This document shows, in pieces, positions 8,925-17,578 of a stretch of DNA of 29,786 nucleotides. Below the pieces are notes generated by a model, which searched no databases, had not been told where the DNA came from, and worked only from the letters and a program-made list of their open reading frames with translations. The stretch is taken from assembly GCA_964480945.1 (NCBI GenBank), contig CAYZRX010000044.1, positions 1 to 29,786 of the forward strand. The letters are read 5' to 3'. Position numbers and translations under genes: made by a program. Source of the DNA: VGWB01 sp964480945 (GTDB lineage Bacteria > Bacteroidota > Ignavibacteria > UBA10030). Position 1 is the stretch's first letter, and the number at the start of each line of letters is the position of its first letter.

Positions 8925-8968
8925 GTTCACGCTTACGTGAACATAACCATTTTCGTGAACATGCGCAA
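8925..8968 (-). promoter_or_regulatory. abiE-type promoter with autoregulatory inverted repeat
   Basis: A perfect 7-bp dyad GTTCACG-CTTA-CGTGAAC occupies 8925-8942, and a third half-site CGTGAAC occurs at 8954-8960. Reading the minus strand, TTGCGC (8968-8963) and TATGTT (8945-8940) are separated by exactly 17 nt and make a plausible -35/-10 pair. One half-site lies in the spacer and the dyad overlaps the -10. This layout fits cooperative repression by the AbiEi-like protein, as known for AbiE systems. Confidence 0.6.
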
Positions 8969-9106
8969 GCTCAAAATCGACCTTTGGAGAGGGAGTAAGG
9001 ATTTGAGAAGCGAGAATTCTCCAAGTAGTAGAAAGGTCACGGCTAATCTACTCGAAATGCGGGGCGAGTTCAACGGGCTCAAGATCACCGTGACAACGGC
9101 GCCAAC

Positions 9107-9133
9107 AAAAAGCCCCGGTCGTTCGATCGGGGC
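9107..9133 (-). terminator. Rho-independent terminator of the secreted-peptidase operon
   Basis: On the minus strand a GCCCCG...CGGGGC stem (9133-9112), with an inner CGA/TCG pairing, is followed directly by TTTTT (9111-9107). It sits 20 bp past the stop of the 279-residue secreted protein gene. The remaining bases between here and 8968 show nothing I can assign. Confidence 0.8.
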
Positions 9134-9153
9134 GATGTGCTTCGCTGCGCCTG

Positions 9154-9993
9154 CTATTTCTTGCGCTTCTTGTCCTTGTCGTCGTCTCGGTCGTGCTTCG
9201 ATTTATCATGAAGTTGGTCCATGAGGTATTTCACATCGTAAGACAGGATTTGTAGTGCGTCTGCTGTAACAAAGCGCTTGTCGCGGGACTTTGTTCCCTC
9301 TTTGTATTCTTCGGTTATCCTGTCTTGGAATTTCACTAATTCCTTGACGGCATTGGATGTGTCCTTCTTCGATAGGTGCTTTTCGTAATTGTCAAGGATA
9401 TTTGAAAGTTCTTTGTGGAAACCCTTGTCGCCGAGAAGTTTCAGCTTGTAGCTGTTGTCGAGGTCCTGGCGGAAGGTGTTTGCAGTAGAAATCTTCTGCA
9501 GGACTACAGGCACCCCTGGGATTCCGCTATAGGTCAAGTGGTATTTTGTCACTTGGTTCATGTCTGTGATACCTTTGAATTCTTTTCGGAATCTTTGAAG
9601 TGTTGAACCTCGGCGCGGTGAGACGTCGACAAACAGTGTGTATGATCCCAATGTTATTCCTATTGTCTCGACAGTATAGATCCCATCATCATCTGGTGAT
9701 CTCAATCTGTATTCAAACTCGAACTGGAGGTCCTCCGGGGATGGTTTTTGATCCGCGGATGGGCTATCTCCAACTGAGGAAAGCGAGTACTGGGCGCCAG
9801 GTATTTCTTTCAACGCTTTTCCCTGCATTGGATTTGGGACTCCCCTTGGATCCTCCCCCGTTCGCCGTCCAACAGGATCAGTGACAATGAATTGCACTTG
9901 TACACCCGTACTGATGTGCAGAAATCCGGTGTCTTGAAGAAACAACCGACTAGCACAAGTAACAGAGAGGATGAAACAGATCAATACGCGCAT
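9154..9993 (-). CDS. Secreted protein with C-terminal helical FIMAH-like region
   Basis: A 279-residue protein that starts with a hydrophobic signal segment (MRVLICFILSVTCASRLFL), so it is probably exported. Residues 25-165 look like a beta-rich, extracellular-type domain (DDDGIYTVETIGITLGSYTLFVDV). Residues 170-265 are helical, with the pattern LKLLGDKGFHKELSNILDN...NAVKELVKFQDRI...ADALQILSYDVKYLMDQL. This resembles the FIMAH-type module found at the ends of secreted bacterial proteins, by pattern only. The last 15 residues are a highly charged Lys/Asp run. GGGG lies upstream of the ATG. The gene starts 15 bp after the stop of the C39-like peptidase gene, so they are probably one operon ended by the terminator at 9107-9133. 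Function is unknown; a partner or ligand-binding role is a guess. Confidence 0.65.
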   Translation of the reverse strand: MRVLICFILSVTCASRLFLQDTGFLHISTGVQVQFIVTDPVGRRTGEDPRGVPNPMQGKALKEIPGAQYSLSSVGDSPSADQKPSPEDLQFEFEYRLRSPDDDGIYTVETIGITLGSYTLFVDVSPRRGSTLQRFRKEFKGITDMNQVTKYHLTYSGIPGVPVVLQKISTANTFRQDLDNSYKLKLLGDKGFHKELSNILDNYEKHLSKKDTSNAVKELVKFQDRITEEYKEGTKSRDKRFVTADALQILSYDVKYLMDQLHDKSKHDRDDDKDKKRKK

Positions 9994-10008
9994 GTTGTTT
10001 TCCCCAAA

Positions 10009-12444
10009 TTAATCCTTAGAATAAACTATGAACCTATAGATGTAGTTTCCGTAACCGTTCTTGAGCGTTGTTCTACCACTATAGCAACCCGGATCCAGGA
10101 TTGAATATTCGCTTCCGGTCTTCCCCGCGACTACAACCCAATGACCATTGTTGGTGGTCTTATTATAGACCTGTGCAATGATCAGGGACCCAGCGTTGAG
10201 GAACGGATCCATCTTGGCTGTCGAGACGGTTTTACTGTTCTGCAAGTCGACCGTGATTTTGTCTGACTTGTACTTGAGTCCATCTCCGCTAAAGCCATCG
10301 TAAGCAAATCGACCGTTTAGACTGTCAATTGCATTCCATATGACGCCATGTGCGGGTGTGAAGCCATAGTGTTCGGAGTCGTTCATATACGCAGCTAGCT
10401 TTCCTGGATCAGTATCCACACCACCAGCTTTTGCGACCATTGCCATACACGTTAGGGCACATCCTTTGTTCCCAACGCCGTAATAGACTGGATTCCCATC
10501 TTCATCCTTTATGATATTTCCATTTCTGTCTTTCTTCACATAGTTGTCATACTTCGTCCCAGCCCATCCGGAATCACCCTGGCAAAACCTCTCAATAGAT
10601 GCCTTTACTGCGACTGTTCCGATTCCTTCCCTTGTCTCGTCATCACTAAGCACAACAGAAATCTTCACCTGTTGTGCCGGCAGACCGGTTGGGTCCTCTC
10701 CGTCGGCCACATATCGTAATTTCCCCGCCTTCACCTCCTCATAACTCATCTCTAGCAATGGCCCCGGGACTGCTGCGCCTATCAGCTTTCCGTACGTTTG
10801 CCCTGCGGCATCTAAGAGCGCATTAAGCAGCGTCTCACCATCAAGCTCAATGTTCTCGTTGGCGTTATCTTGCGGCTGCACATGCACTGTTGCAGTGTCA
10901 CCGTGAACAATCGTATCCGGTTCTACTGTGACGAGAAAATGCTCGAGCGGCGAGCCTTTCACCACCACCTGGCTTATCGGGCACCAGCCGCTCAGGAGAA
11001 CGGTCTTGTGTGCATCGACTTTGGCTGATTTCGCATTCGGCCCTGTCACGCGAGCAGCCTGAACCCCTGGGAGTTCTGCCCTTGGATTCTTCACCTCTCC
11101 AATCTTCCCCCATGTCACCTCCCACGCCGACGCGATCACTTGAGCCTTCATCACTGTATCTTGTATGGTCGCGGGTGCGACATACAGGATCGGTGAGGTC
11201 TCATTCAGCAGCGTCGTCCCGATCTTTGGCTCCTCGAATGGATCCTGCTCCTCTGTCACAAACAACCCCTTGCTGCTGTCCTCCCCTCCCACAATCATCA
11301 CACTGAATGCGTATGATCCTCTCGGTAAATCGTCCAACGTCCCATCCTCGTTCACTCGCTGGAAGCTCAATCTCGCCGTGTCTCCGGTCGATACCTCCGG
11401 TGGGTCGAAGTTCACCTTGATGCACTCCGTCTCGAACTCCAGCTTCACCGAGTCCCGCGCCACACCCCCTGCGTTCTCCGCCCGTACCTTCACATATACC
11501 TCATTGGCGACATTATAATAATCAGCGGTATTGATCGTATCATTCGGATCCCAGGTAATGACCGGTTCAAACTTCTGACCTGCCCTGGGGGTGTGTGTCT
11601 CACTGAAGTCCAGAACCGGCAGATTGTCAAAAGCCAGCGTGATCGGGTCGCCACGCCACCACCAGGGTGACACAATCTTTATCGTGGGTGCGGGCGCCAC
11701 CACCTTGAACCCTCTCACTACCGTCAATCCTCCACTTCTTGCCGTGATCTCCACGTCCCCATATCCCTTCTCCCCATCAGCGATGAAGGCGAGCGTGTAG
11801 AAGTCGGTCTTCTTCTTAACTACCTTGTAGGTCCGCGTAGCGCCATCCACAAAACTCCCGACATCCTGTCCTTTGGTGATCTCCAGCTCGATGGGCCATT
11901 CGCCAAACCAGGGTCCTAGTGAACACGGGACGGTCGCAGTGCTCTCCGCCGCGCCGAAGTAGTTCGCCCCTCCCGAGCCAATCAGAGCATACTGGGGCCA
12001 AAAGGTGAATCCCCCGTACAGTCGTATGTTCCGCTCTCCCTTCAACGTGCACCCTGTGGGACAATTGACCGGTCCCTGCGTAAGCCAGAGCAGGCTGTCT
12101 CCCAAATATACTGCAAACCGGAACCCTCCACCACTCGGGCTGGTGACGGTGTAGCCGATCGTGTAGACCCCATCGTAAGCAGGAGCCGTGAGGGTTGCAG
12201 AAATATCGCCTGCCAGGCCCACACCACAAGGGCCTTTGAGATAGATGATGTGAGCATAGGTCGGGTCAACGGGGCCGTCGAATGAGGATTCGACGCGGAT
12301 CTCTGAAGCAGGTGTACCCTGTATTGAACGGAGAGCAGGGCTGGGTTTGACCTCGACTTTCTCACGAATGATGACTTGAGAAGAAGCGAGTGACGCGAGG
12401 AAGACAAGGGAGAGAAAACAAGAAAAAGTACTGCGGCTTGACAT
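10009..12444 (-). CDS. Large secreted protein with C-terminal C39-like cysteine peptidase domain
   Basis: An 811-residue exported protein. The ATG at 12444 is chosen because GGGAGG sits 7 nt upstream and it opens directly into a signal peptide (SCFLSLVFLASLASS); the longer frame has neither. Residues 30-600 are beta-rich and Ig-like in texture, with no family I can name. The last 170 residues match the papain-like C39_2 fold: Cys662 in NKGCALTCMAM, the family phrase GVDTDPGKLAAYMN, His768 in NNGHWVVVAGKTG, and Asp784 in ILDPG. A Gln at FCQGDSGWA is a plausible oxyanion residue. Family members cleave peptides, or in some cases are adaptors. The substrate is unknown. It is the first gene of an operon with the 279-residue secreted protein. 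Confidence 0.75.
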   Translation of the reverse strand: MSSRSTFSCFLSLVFLASLASSQVIIREKVEVKPSPALRSIQGTPASEIRVESSFDGPVDPTYAHIIYLKGPCGVGLAGDISATLTAPAYDGVYTIGYTVTSPSGGGFRFAVYLGDSLLWLTQGPVNCPTGCTLKGERNIRLYGGFTFWPQYALIGSGGANYFGAAESTATVPCSLGPWFGEWPIELEITKGQDVGSFVDGATRTYKVVKKKTDFYTLAFIADGEKGYGDVEITARSGGLTVVRGFKVVAPAPTIKIVSPWWWRGDPITLAFDNLPVLDFSETHTPRAGQKFEPVITWDPNDTINTADYYNVANEVYVKVRAENAGGVARDSVKLEFETECIKVNFDPPEVSTGDTARLSFQRVNEDGTLDDLPRGSYAFSVMIVGGEDSSKGLFVTEEQDPFEEPKIGTTLLNETSPILYVAPATIQDTVMKAQVIASAWEVTWGKIGEVKNPRAELPGVQAARVTGPNAKSAKVDAHKTVLLSGWCPISQVVVKGSPLEHFLVTVEPDTIVHGDTATVHVQPQDNANENIELDGETLLNALLDAAGQTYGKLIGAAVPGPLLEMSYEEVKAGKLRYVADGEDPTGLPAQQVKISVVLSDDETREGIGTVAVKASIERFCQGDSGWAGTKYDNYVKKDRNGNIIKDEDGNPVYYGVGNKGCALTCMAMVAKAGGVDTDPGKLAAYMNDSEHYGFTPAHGVIWNAIDSLNGRFAYDGFSGDGLKYKSDKITVDLQNSKTVSTAKMDPFLNAGSLIIAQVYNKTTNNGHWVVVAGKTGSEYSILDPGCYSGRTTLKNGYGNYIYRFIVYSKD

Positions 12445-12496
12445 AGCGGCCTCCCGCAAAGGCATTCGGTGCAAGGTAGGTACGGTGCTTGCGCCT

Positions 12497-12525
12497 ATGG
12501 TAGCGAATTCCGGCGAATATATCAA
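12497..12525 (-). promoter_or_regulatory. Candidate sigma70-type promoter for the C39-like peptidase operon
   Basis: On the minus strand TTGATA (12525-12520) and TACCAT (12502-12497) are separated by 17 nt, about 50 nt before the chosen ATG. The -10 match is moderate. Confidence 0.4.
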
Positions 12526-12556
12526 GCCAATTCTTCAAACCGCCCTCGAGCAAGCC

Positions 12557-12601
12557 CTCGCTCTGGTGGCCAACACCGAAGTGTCTGTTTGGCCAAGCGA
12601 G
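12557..12601 (-). terminator. Compound hairpin after the nitrilase-family gene
   Basis: The arms CTCGCT-(4 nt)-TGGCCAA and TTGGCCA-AGCGAG give a 13-bp stem with one bulge, and an inner CAC-CGAA-GTG hairpin fills the loop. It begins 8 bp after the gene's stop. There is no T-run, so it may stabilise a transcript end or act with Rho. Confidence 0.4.
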
Positions 12602-12609
12602 AGAACAAG

Positions 12610-13434
12610 CTAGGGCTTTTGCCGCCACGCGTCGTAAAGTTCCGGACGGCGGTCGGGAAGGAACCGCGTGCGCGCGTACGAGCGCTGGACCATCTCGAGA
12701 TCGATGTCGCAGAGGAGGATCTCTTCCGTTCCCTTCCCGGCTTGAGCGATGACCTTCCCTTCTGGATCGCACACGAAGGACTCCCCCGAGAACTCAAGTC
12801 GAGACTCCTTGCCGACGCGGTTACAGAGCGCGGTGAAGAACCCGTTCTGGAAGGCTGCCACTCGCATCTCTGCCTCGAAGAGACCGTCCGGCCATTCGTC
12901 GACGGCACCGGCTTGCGGGATGACAACAACGTCAGCTCCGCCCAGTGCCAGAGCGCGCATGTATTCGGGATAGTGCCTGTCGTAGCAGATCGCTACGCCG
13001 ACCTTCCCGAAAGCGGTGTCATAGATGGGTGCGCCGAGATCGCCGAGCGCGTAGTACCCTTTCTCGTGGAAGCAGGCGTAGTCCGGCACGTGGACCATGC
13101 GCGTCTTGCCGAGAATCTTGCCGTCAGTGTTGATGACGGGAGAGGAATCGTACGTGCGGTCGCCGTCACGCTCGAAGAGGTTGAGGACGATGACGACGCC
13201 GAATTGTCGCGCCAGCCTTGAGAAGGCTTCCGTCGTCGGACCCGGGATCGGCTCAGCCAGATGGGGAGCTTGCTTGGTTGCGGGCTCCTGCGGGTAGAAA
13301 GGCTCGAAAGCGAGCTCCGCGAAGCAAACGAGCTGCGCGCCTTGCCGAGCAGCTGTCTCAGCCGCTTTCAGCCCTTTTGCCCGATTCGCGGCTTTGTCGC
13401 TCGTGGCGCGTTGTTGGATGAGGGCGAGTTTCAT
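12610..13434 (-). CDS. Carbon-nitrogen hydrolase (nitrilase superfamily), carbamoyl-amide type
   Basis: A 274-residue cytoplasmic amidase with the complete nitrilase-superfamily triad: Glu40 in CFAELAFEPF, Lys110 in LGKTRMVHVPD, and Cys150 in VAICYDRHYPE. Spacing and length are normal for the family. The CYDRHYPE context, FHEKGYYALGD and the ending DRRPELY resemble N-carbamoylputrescine amidohydrolase and beta-ureidopropionase-like enzymes, which release ammonia and CO2 from N-carbamoyl amines. The exact substrate cannot be decided here. No polyamine or pyrimidine catabolism gene sits next to it, so context does not help. The ATG at 13434 is preceded by only a weak ribosome site. The M28 peptidase gene lies upstream on the same strand but 186 bp away, so co-transcription is uncertain. 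Confidence 0.85.
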   Translation of the reverse strand: MKLALIQQRATSDKAANRAKGLKAAETAARQGAQLVCFAELAFEPFYPQEPATKQAPHLAEPIPGPTTEAFSRLARQFGVVIVLNLFERDGDRTYDSSPVINTDGKILGKTRMVHVPDYACFHEKGYYALGDLGAPIYDTAFGKVGVAICYDRHYPEYMRALALGGADVVVIPQAGAVDEWPDGLFEAEMRVAAFQNGFFTALCNRVGKESRLEFSGESFVCDPEGKVIAQAGKGTEEILLCDIDLEMVQRSYARTRFLPDRRPELYDAWRQKP

Positions 13435-13620
13435 ACTGGATCTTTCTGCGTCAAAGCTCCGTCGGCCGTGAAGAACATCAGGTGCCCATCAGGAGGCTAT
13501 CCGAGAATTCCTTTTGGAACCGCGTGTTGAGAGGATATCCAATTCGAACGGATTATCTTACCCCACGTGGTCAAACTGACAGTTCGACCTACATCCTGGA
13601 CAGCCTCCTCATCTCAGCCT

Positions 13621-15729
13621 TTACGGCTTGTTCGTGATCTTCACGGAGCCCATCTTCTCCTGAACGCGGAGGCTCGCGATCAGATCCTCGAGCGACAGCG
13701 GCTCGAACTCGCCGGAAAGGAAATCGCGGATCTCGAGGACCGACTTCTTCTGTCCGATCAGAATGTTGAGCTCGGCACTCATGTGCTGCGGCACCTTGCG
13801 CAGCGCGGTCATTTCTTCCGGAGTCAATCTCGACATCGCTTGCCGAAATCCGCCGAACCCGCGCCCCTGACCGCCCACACGCTCGACGTACATCTTCGCC
13901 GCCTCTTTCTCCGCGGCGGTCGTCGCGGGCTCGCTCGCCCGGACGTTCCATTGATTCGCCTTCAGCCGGTAGTAGGCCGAGACTTCCTTGAGGAGGGCGG
14001 AGGCGCGCTGCTCGACGAGCGACCCGAGACCTTCGAGTTTCTTCTCGCCATCTGCCGGCTTGGTGAAGAGAACCGAAACCGACAGCACCACGGCTTTCTC
14101 CACGTCCGCCTGGTGACGGACGGCCGTCCGGGCATCTTTGTAAGCCTGGGCCAGGTCTTTGCCATCGGTAACGTCTGCCACGTAACTGAGCCCCTTTCGC
14201 TCCGAGTCGCCCATTCGCTCCGTCCCCCGCGCGAACGACTCGGCGGCCACCTTCGCGGCCATAGCATCGTCCGCCGAGGCCAGCACGCTCATCGCGCCGA
14301 TGCCAACCACTGCTGCACGTTTGAACTGGGTAGGATCCAGTTTGTCCGGTGTGTCCTCGGAAGAATGATACCACATGTCGGGCCAGGTGATGAACATGAG
14401 GGATGGGATGCCGTGCTGCATATAGACGACATGATCGCTGGCGCCATAGTGCTTGTCGATCTTGATGTAGAACGGATCGAGGCTGCCGCGGGGAGAAACG
14501 ACCGGCAGTGTGAACCCATAGCCTGTTGAACGATACCGGACGCGCTCCCGGTTGAGCTCAGCGACGAACTCCATCACGCTTTGGCCGATGTCATTCAGAT
14601 AGGTTGGGAACGTGTCGGGTGTGCGGTGCAAGACCCAGAAGCTGCCGGCCGTCGAGAGGCGTATGCCCTCCATGTCGAAATTCAGGTCCGCAATCATCCT
14701 ATTCCCGATGTCTTCGTGCTTGTTCAACCACGCGTTCGTGCCGCTGATCTCCGGCACCCAGAGGAAGTGGATGGTGCGCTTGGGCGGCGGAAGCTTCCCC
14801 TCTTTCACGAGCTGAATATACGCTCGCCCCATCTCCAGTGTGAGAGCACATCCGGAATTGTCGTCGTTGGCCCCTTGTTTGATGTACCCCTCGTAGAGAT
14901 GTCCGGAGATGGCGACGTCCTGGTTCGTGCTGCCGTCTCCTGGAATGATCGCATGCACAGTCTCGAGTTCTCCCGGAAAGGTCTCTGTCTTGACGATCGA
15001 CCGGAGGACAACCTTCTGTCCGCGGCTGAGCATAGCGGAGATCTGTCGCGCCACGCGTGGGGCGATCGACCAGCCGAAGCCTGGCTTCTGGCCTTCGGGA
15101 GCGTTGGAGGAAATGCTCTGCGACATGATCTCGTCAGGGTAGTCATCGGGACGGAGCGAGGTATAGCTCAGGACGCCCACCGCGCCGTTCTGGAAGACAC
15201 CAACCCGCTGCAGCCCATTGGCGCCCGTTGAACCCAGCACGATCTTGCCTTTCACATCCTTCCCCGTGTAGTCGTCGGGTCTGGCGCTCGTGCCGACATC
15301 GACGACTTCAGCGGTGACGTCGCCCGACTCGCTGTTTGCCGCAAGCGAAACCGCTACATCGTAGATATCGTAGAGTTTGCGCACCTCAGGTTCGACCATC
15401 CACAGCTCCCCCTGCGATGGCTGCCACGACGTGCCCTGGGTCGGGAACGATTCGACTTCCACGTTGCTGAACCCGTACTCCTTGGCGAATTTCACCATGA
15501 CATCGGTCTCTCGAAACGTCCCCTGGTATTCAGAGGCCGGCCGCACGCGTGGGTACGGTACAAACTCAAGAACGTGATGCATCGCTCTCTCGCCCGAGGC
15601 CTCGTTGATGATGGCTCGCATCTGGTCCCAGGTGAGGAGCGTGCGGTCCTCCCGTTCCTGAGCAAAGCCGATGCCGCGGAACAGCATGCAGAGGCCGATG
15701 ACGATCGTCAGCGTCGTGAGTCGTTTCAT
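13621..15729 (-). CDS. Secreted M28-family zinc aminopeptidase
   Basis: A 702-residue exported metallopeptidase. It has a signal peptide (residues 1-23, ending GFAQ), a PA-like insert around 135-260 (GKDVKGKIVLG, GAVGVLSYTS), then the co-catalytic two-zinc domain: His277 (ISGHLYEGY), Asp289 (GANDDNSG), Glu327 (WVPEISGT), Asp352 (LNFDMEG) and His455 (WYHSSEDT). All five expected ligand or catalytic positions are present. The C-terminal 230 residues are helical and end in a short hydrophilic stretch. The family removes N-terminal residues from peptides; here the likely site is the periplasm or outside the cell. GGGAGG lies 7 nt before the ATG. It is probably monocistronic. Role in peptide nutrition is inferred. 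Confidence 0.88.
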   Translation of the reverse strand: MKRLTTLTIVIGLCMLFRGIGFAQEREDRTLLTWDQMRAIINEASGERAMHHVLEFVPYPRVRPASEYQGTFRETDVMVKFAKEYGFSNVEVESFPTQGTSWQPSQGELWMVEPEVRKLYDIYDVAVSLAANSESGDVTAEVVDVGTSARPDDYTGKDVKGKIVLGSTGANGLQRVGVFQNGAVGVLSYTSLRPDDYPDEIMSQSISSNAPEGQKPGFGWSIAPRVARQISAMLSRGQKVVLRSIVKTETFPGELETVHAIIPGDGSTNQDVAISGHLYEGYIKQGANDDNSGCALTLEMGRAYIQLVKEGKLPPPKRTIHFLWVPEISGTNAWLNKHEDIGNRMIADLNFDMEGIRLSTAGSFWVLHRTPDTFPTYLNDIGQSVMEFVAELNRERVRYRSTGYGFTLPVVSPRGSLDPFYIKIDKHYGASDHVVYMQHGIPSLMFITWPDMWYHSSEDTPDKLDPTQFKRAAVVGIGAMSVLASADDAMAAKVAAESFARGTERMGDSERKGLSYVADVTDGKDLAQAYKDARTAVRHQADVEKAVVLSVSVLFTKPADGEKKLEGLGSLVEQRASALLKEVSAYYRLKANQWNVRASEPATTAAEKEAAKMYVERVGGQGRGFGGFRQAMSRLTPEEMTALRKVPQHMSAELNILIGQKKSVLEIRDFLSGEFEPLSLEDLIASLRVQEKMGSVKITNKP

Positions 15730-15889
15730 TTCATTCCTCCCATTTAAGTTGATGAATGGTGTTGAGACAAAAGGATGGAGTGGCGGAAATCCTTCTCTGT
15801 GAAGGCAGGTGACTCAAGTACCGTCTGTCCGCCGGTTCGATCACGTTATCCCAATGATTAAGAAATGAGTGACGTCTGCTTTGCTTGAT

Positions 15890-16192
15890 CTACTCTTTAC
15901 CCTTGTCCTTTTTCTTCTTCCGGAAGAACGCGACCCCTCCGAATCCTCCGATGATCGCGATGTAGAAGCCGAAGTCGTACCACCAGCCGGTATTGATCGG
16001 CTCGTAAACACGGATCGACGGATTGAAGAGTCCCCATATGAGCGAGACGGGAGCAATCCAGCCGTGCCAGATTCCCGTGAAGAACCCGGCTGGTTTCTCC
16101 GGCGTGCTCCATCCACTGCCCGGTGCGCAACCGCTGGCGACGATCGCAAGACCGAGTAGAACAATGGCGATGGTCAATACTCTGGTGATCAT
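15890..16192 (-). CDS. Small conserved lipoprotein-like membrane protein, function unknown
   Basis: A 100-residue protein with a signal segment ending in a lipobox-like VASGC (Cys22). It continues with a GFFTGIWHGWIAPVSLIWGLF segment, the phrase VYEPINTGWWYDFGFY, a glycine-rich hydrophobic helix (residues 76-90) and a basic tail, FRKKKKDKGKE. The WHGxIaP...LF...YE..N.GxWYdFGF pattern recalls a widespread family of small bacterial membrane proteins with no assigned role (recollection, not a search). GGGAG precedes the ATG. The LhgO-like gene is transcribed divergently from a 207-bp gap in which I see no firm promoter. Cys22 could be the acylation site, or the first hydrophobic part may stay as a transmembrane helix. 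Confidence 0.7.
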   Translation of the reverse strand: MITRVLTIAIVLLGLAIVASGCAPGSGWSTPEKPAGFFTGIWHGWIAPVSLIWGLFNPSIRVYEPINTGWWYDFGFYIAIIGGFGGVAFFRKKKKDKGKE

Positions 16193-16399
16193 AAGGTTTT
16201 CTCCCGTGGGCGATCAATGAGCGTTTCTGGGGATGGAAAAGAGACGTTGGAAGAACACGGGAAGATAAGCATCAGAACTGAAAGAGTAAACGTGGGGGAG
16301 CCCCCGAAGTCGCGTGTTTACTGTCCTTTGAACCACCTTTTTGCTATTTTCCAGCTGCTCATTTTTGCTCTTGATATTCTTGTCTGAACCGAACGTGTC

Positions 16400-17515
16400 A
16401 TGGCAGATTTTGACATAGCCGTCATTGGCGCCGGTGTCGTTGGCCTCGCGATCGCTGCCCGGCTCTCGGAGAAGCATCCGAACCTCGTCGTCCTCGAGAA
16501 GAACGAGAAGTACGGGATGGAGACCTCCAGCCGGAACAGCGAGGTCATCCATGCAGGAATCTACTACCCGCCCGGTTCGCTGCGGGCGACGCTCTGCGTT
16601 GAGGGCCGGGACGAGTTGTACTCCCTCTGTCGGCAGCACAACATCGCTCACAAGCAGGTCACCAAGCTGATCACTGCGACAAACCAGGAGGAGCTGAAGA
16701 AGCTCGAGCCTCTTTATCAGAACGGGCTGAAGAATGGGGTGGAGCTGAGGATGCTGGGTCGTGCGGAGACCCTGAAGCTCGAGCCGAACATCAACACTGT
16801 CGGCGCGATCTTCTCCCCATCGACGGGCATCCTGAGCGCGCACGAGCTGATGGATTTCTTCTATCACTTGGCGCTCCGGAACGGAGCAACGGTCCAGCAC
16901 CGCTGCGAAGTCGTCGGAATCGAGCCCCTCAAGAATGGCTATAGGATCATGATCGAAGAGAGCGGTCTCCGCTCCACCTTCACGAGCGAAAAGGTGGTCA
17001 ACGCAGCCGGGCTCTTCTGCGACCGGGTTGCAGAGATGATCGGCATCGATCCCGACAGATCCGGCTATCGACTAGTGTTTGCGAAAGGATCGTATTTCGC
17101 CGTCACATCCTCGAAATCCCGGCTGCTTTCGCGCCTCGTCTATCCCGTCCCGCACGACGAGGGGCTCGGCGTGCACGCGCTCGTTGACCTCGGCGGCAGG
17201 CTGAAGTTTGGGCCGGACCTCGAATACATCCAGGGAGATCATTTCGATTACGCCGTTGACGAGTCGAAGCGCCGCGCGTTCGCCGAGTCGATTCGTCACA
17301 TCCTGCCGGCTGTGAGGGACGAGGACATCTCTCCCGACATGAGCGGGATGCGGCCAAAGCTGCAGCGCCCGGGCGGCCCGCCGCGGGACTTCGTCATCGT
17401 GCATGAGCGGGAGAGGGGATACGAGGGATTTGTCAATCTGATCGGCATCGATTCACCGGGTCTCACCGCATCGCCCGCCATCGCCCGCTATGTGGAGCGG
17501 CTTCTGAGCTCCTAG
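16400..17515 (+). CDS. L-2-hydroxyglutarate oxidase-like FAD-dependent oxidoreductase
   Basis: A 371-residue flavoprotein of the DAO superfamily. The N-terminal Rossmann motif AVIGAGVVGLAIAARL (GxGxxG) and LVVLEKNEK bind FAD. SSRNSEVIHAGIYYPPGSLRA is the hallmark stretch shared with L-2-hydroxyglutarate dehydrogenase/oxidase (LhgO/YgaF, human L2HGDH). VVNAAGLFCDRVAEM is the second FAD-contact region, and IGIDSPGLTASPAIARYV closes the fold. The likely reaction is oxidation of L-2-hydroxyglutarate to 2-oxoglutarate, a metabolite-repair step that feeds electrons to quinone or oxygen. Substrate is inferred from these motifs; other 2-hydroxyacids are possible. The start ATG has no strong Shine-Dalgarno, but the FAD motif begins at residue 5, leaving no room for a later start. 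It is monocistronic as far as seen. Confidence 0.82.
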   Translation: MADFDIAVIGAGVVGLAIAARLSEKHPNLVVLEKNEKYGMETSSRNSEVIHAGIYYPPGSLRATLCVEGRDELYSLCRQHNIAHKQVTKLITATNQEELKKLEPLYQNGLKNGVELRMLGRAETLKLEPNINTVGAIFSPSTGILSAHELMDFFYHLALRNGATVQHRCEVVGIEPLKNGYRIMIEESGLRSTFTSEKVVNAAGLFCDRVAEMIGIDPDRSGYRLVFAKGSYFAVTSSKSRLLSRLVYPVPHDEGLGVHALVDLGGRLKFGPDLEYIQGDHFDYAVDESKRRAFAESIRHILPAVRDEDISPDMSGMRPKLQRPGGPPRDFVIVHERERGYEGFVNLIGIDSPGLTASPAIARYVERLLSS

Positions 17516-17578
17516 CCGCCGCACCGTAGCAGCATGCCGCTGGAACCGAGACAATCACTTTCAACTCGAGTGTAGACC

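Noticed and set aside
12469..13221. Plus-strand 250-residue ORF across the nitrilase-family gene
   Set aside because: Opposite strand shows an intact catalytic triad; this frame has no recognisable domain and reflects GC-rich antisense openness.
16214..16900. Minus-strand 228-residue ORF overlapping the start of the flavoprotein gene
   Set aside because: Antisense shadow of the FAD-domain coding sequence, which has clear motifs on the other strand.
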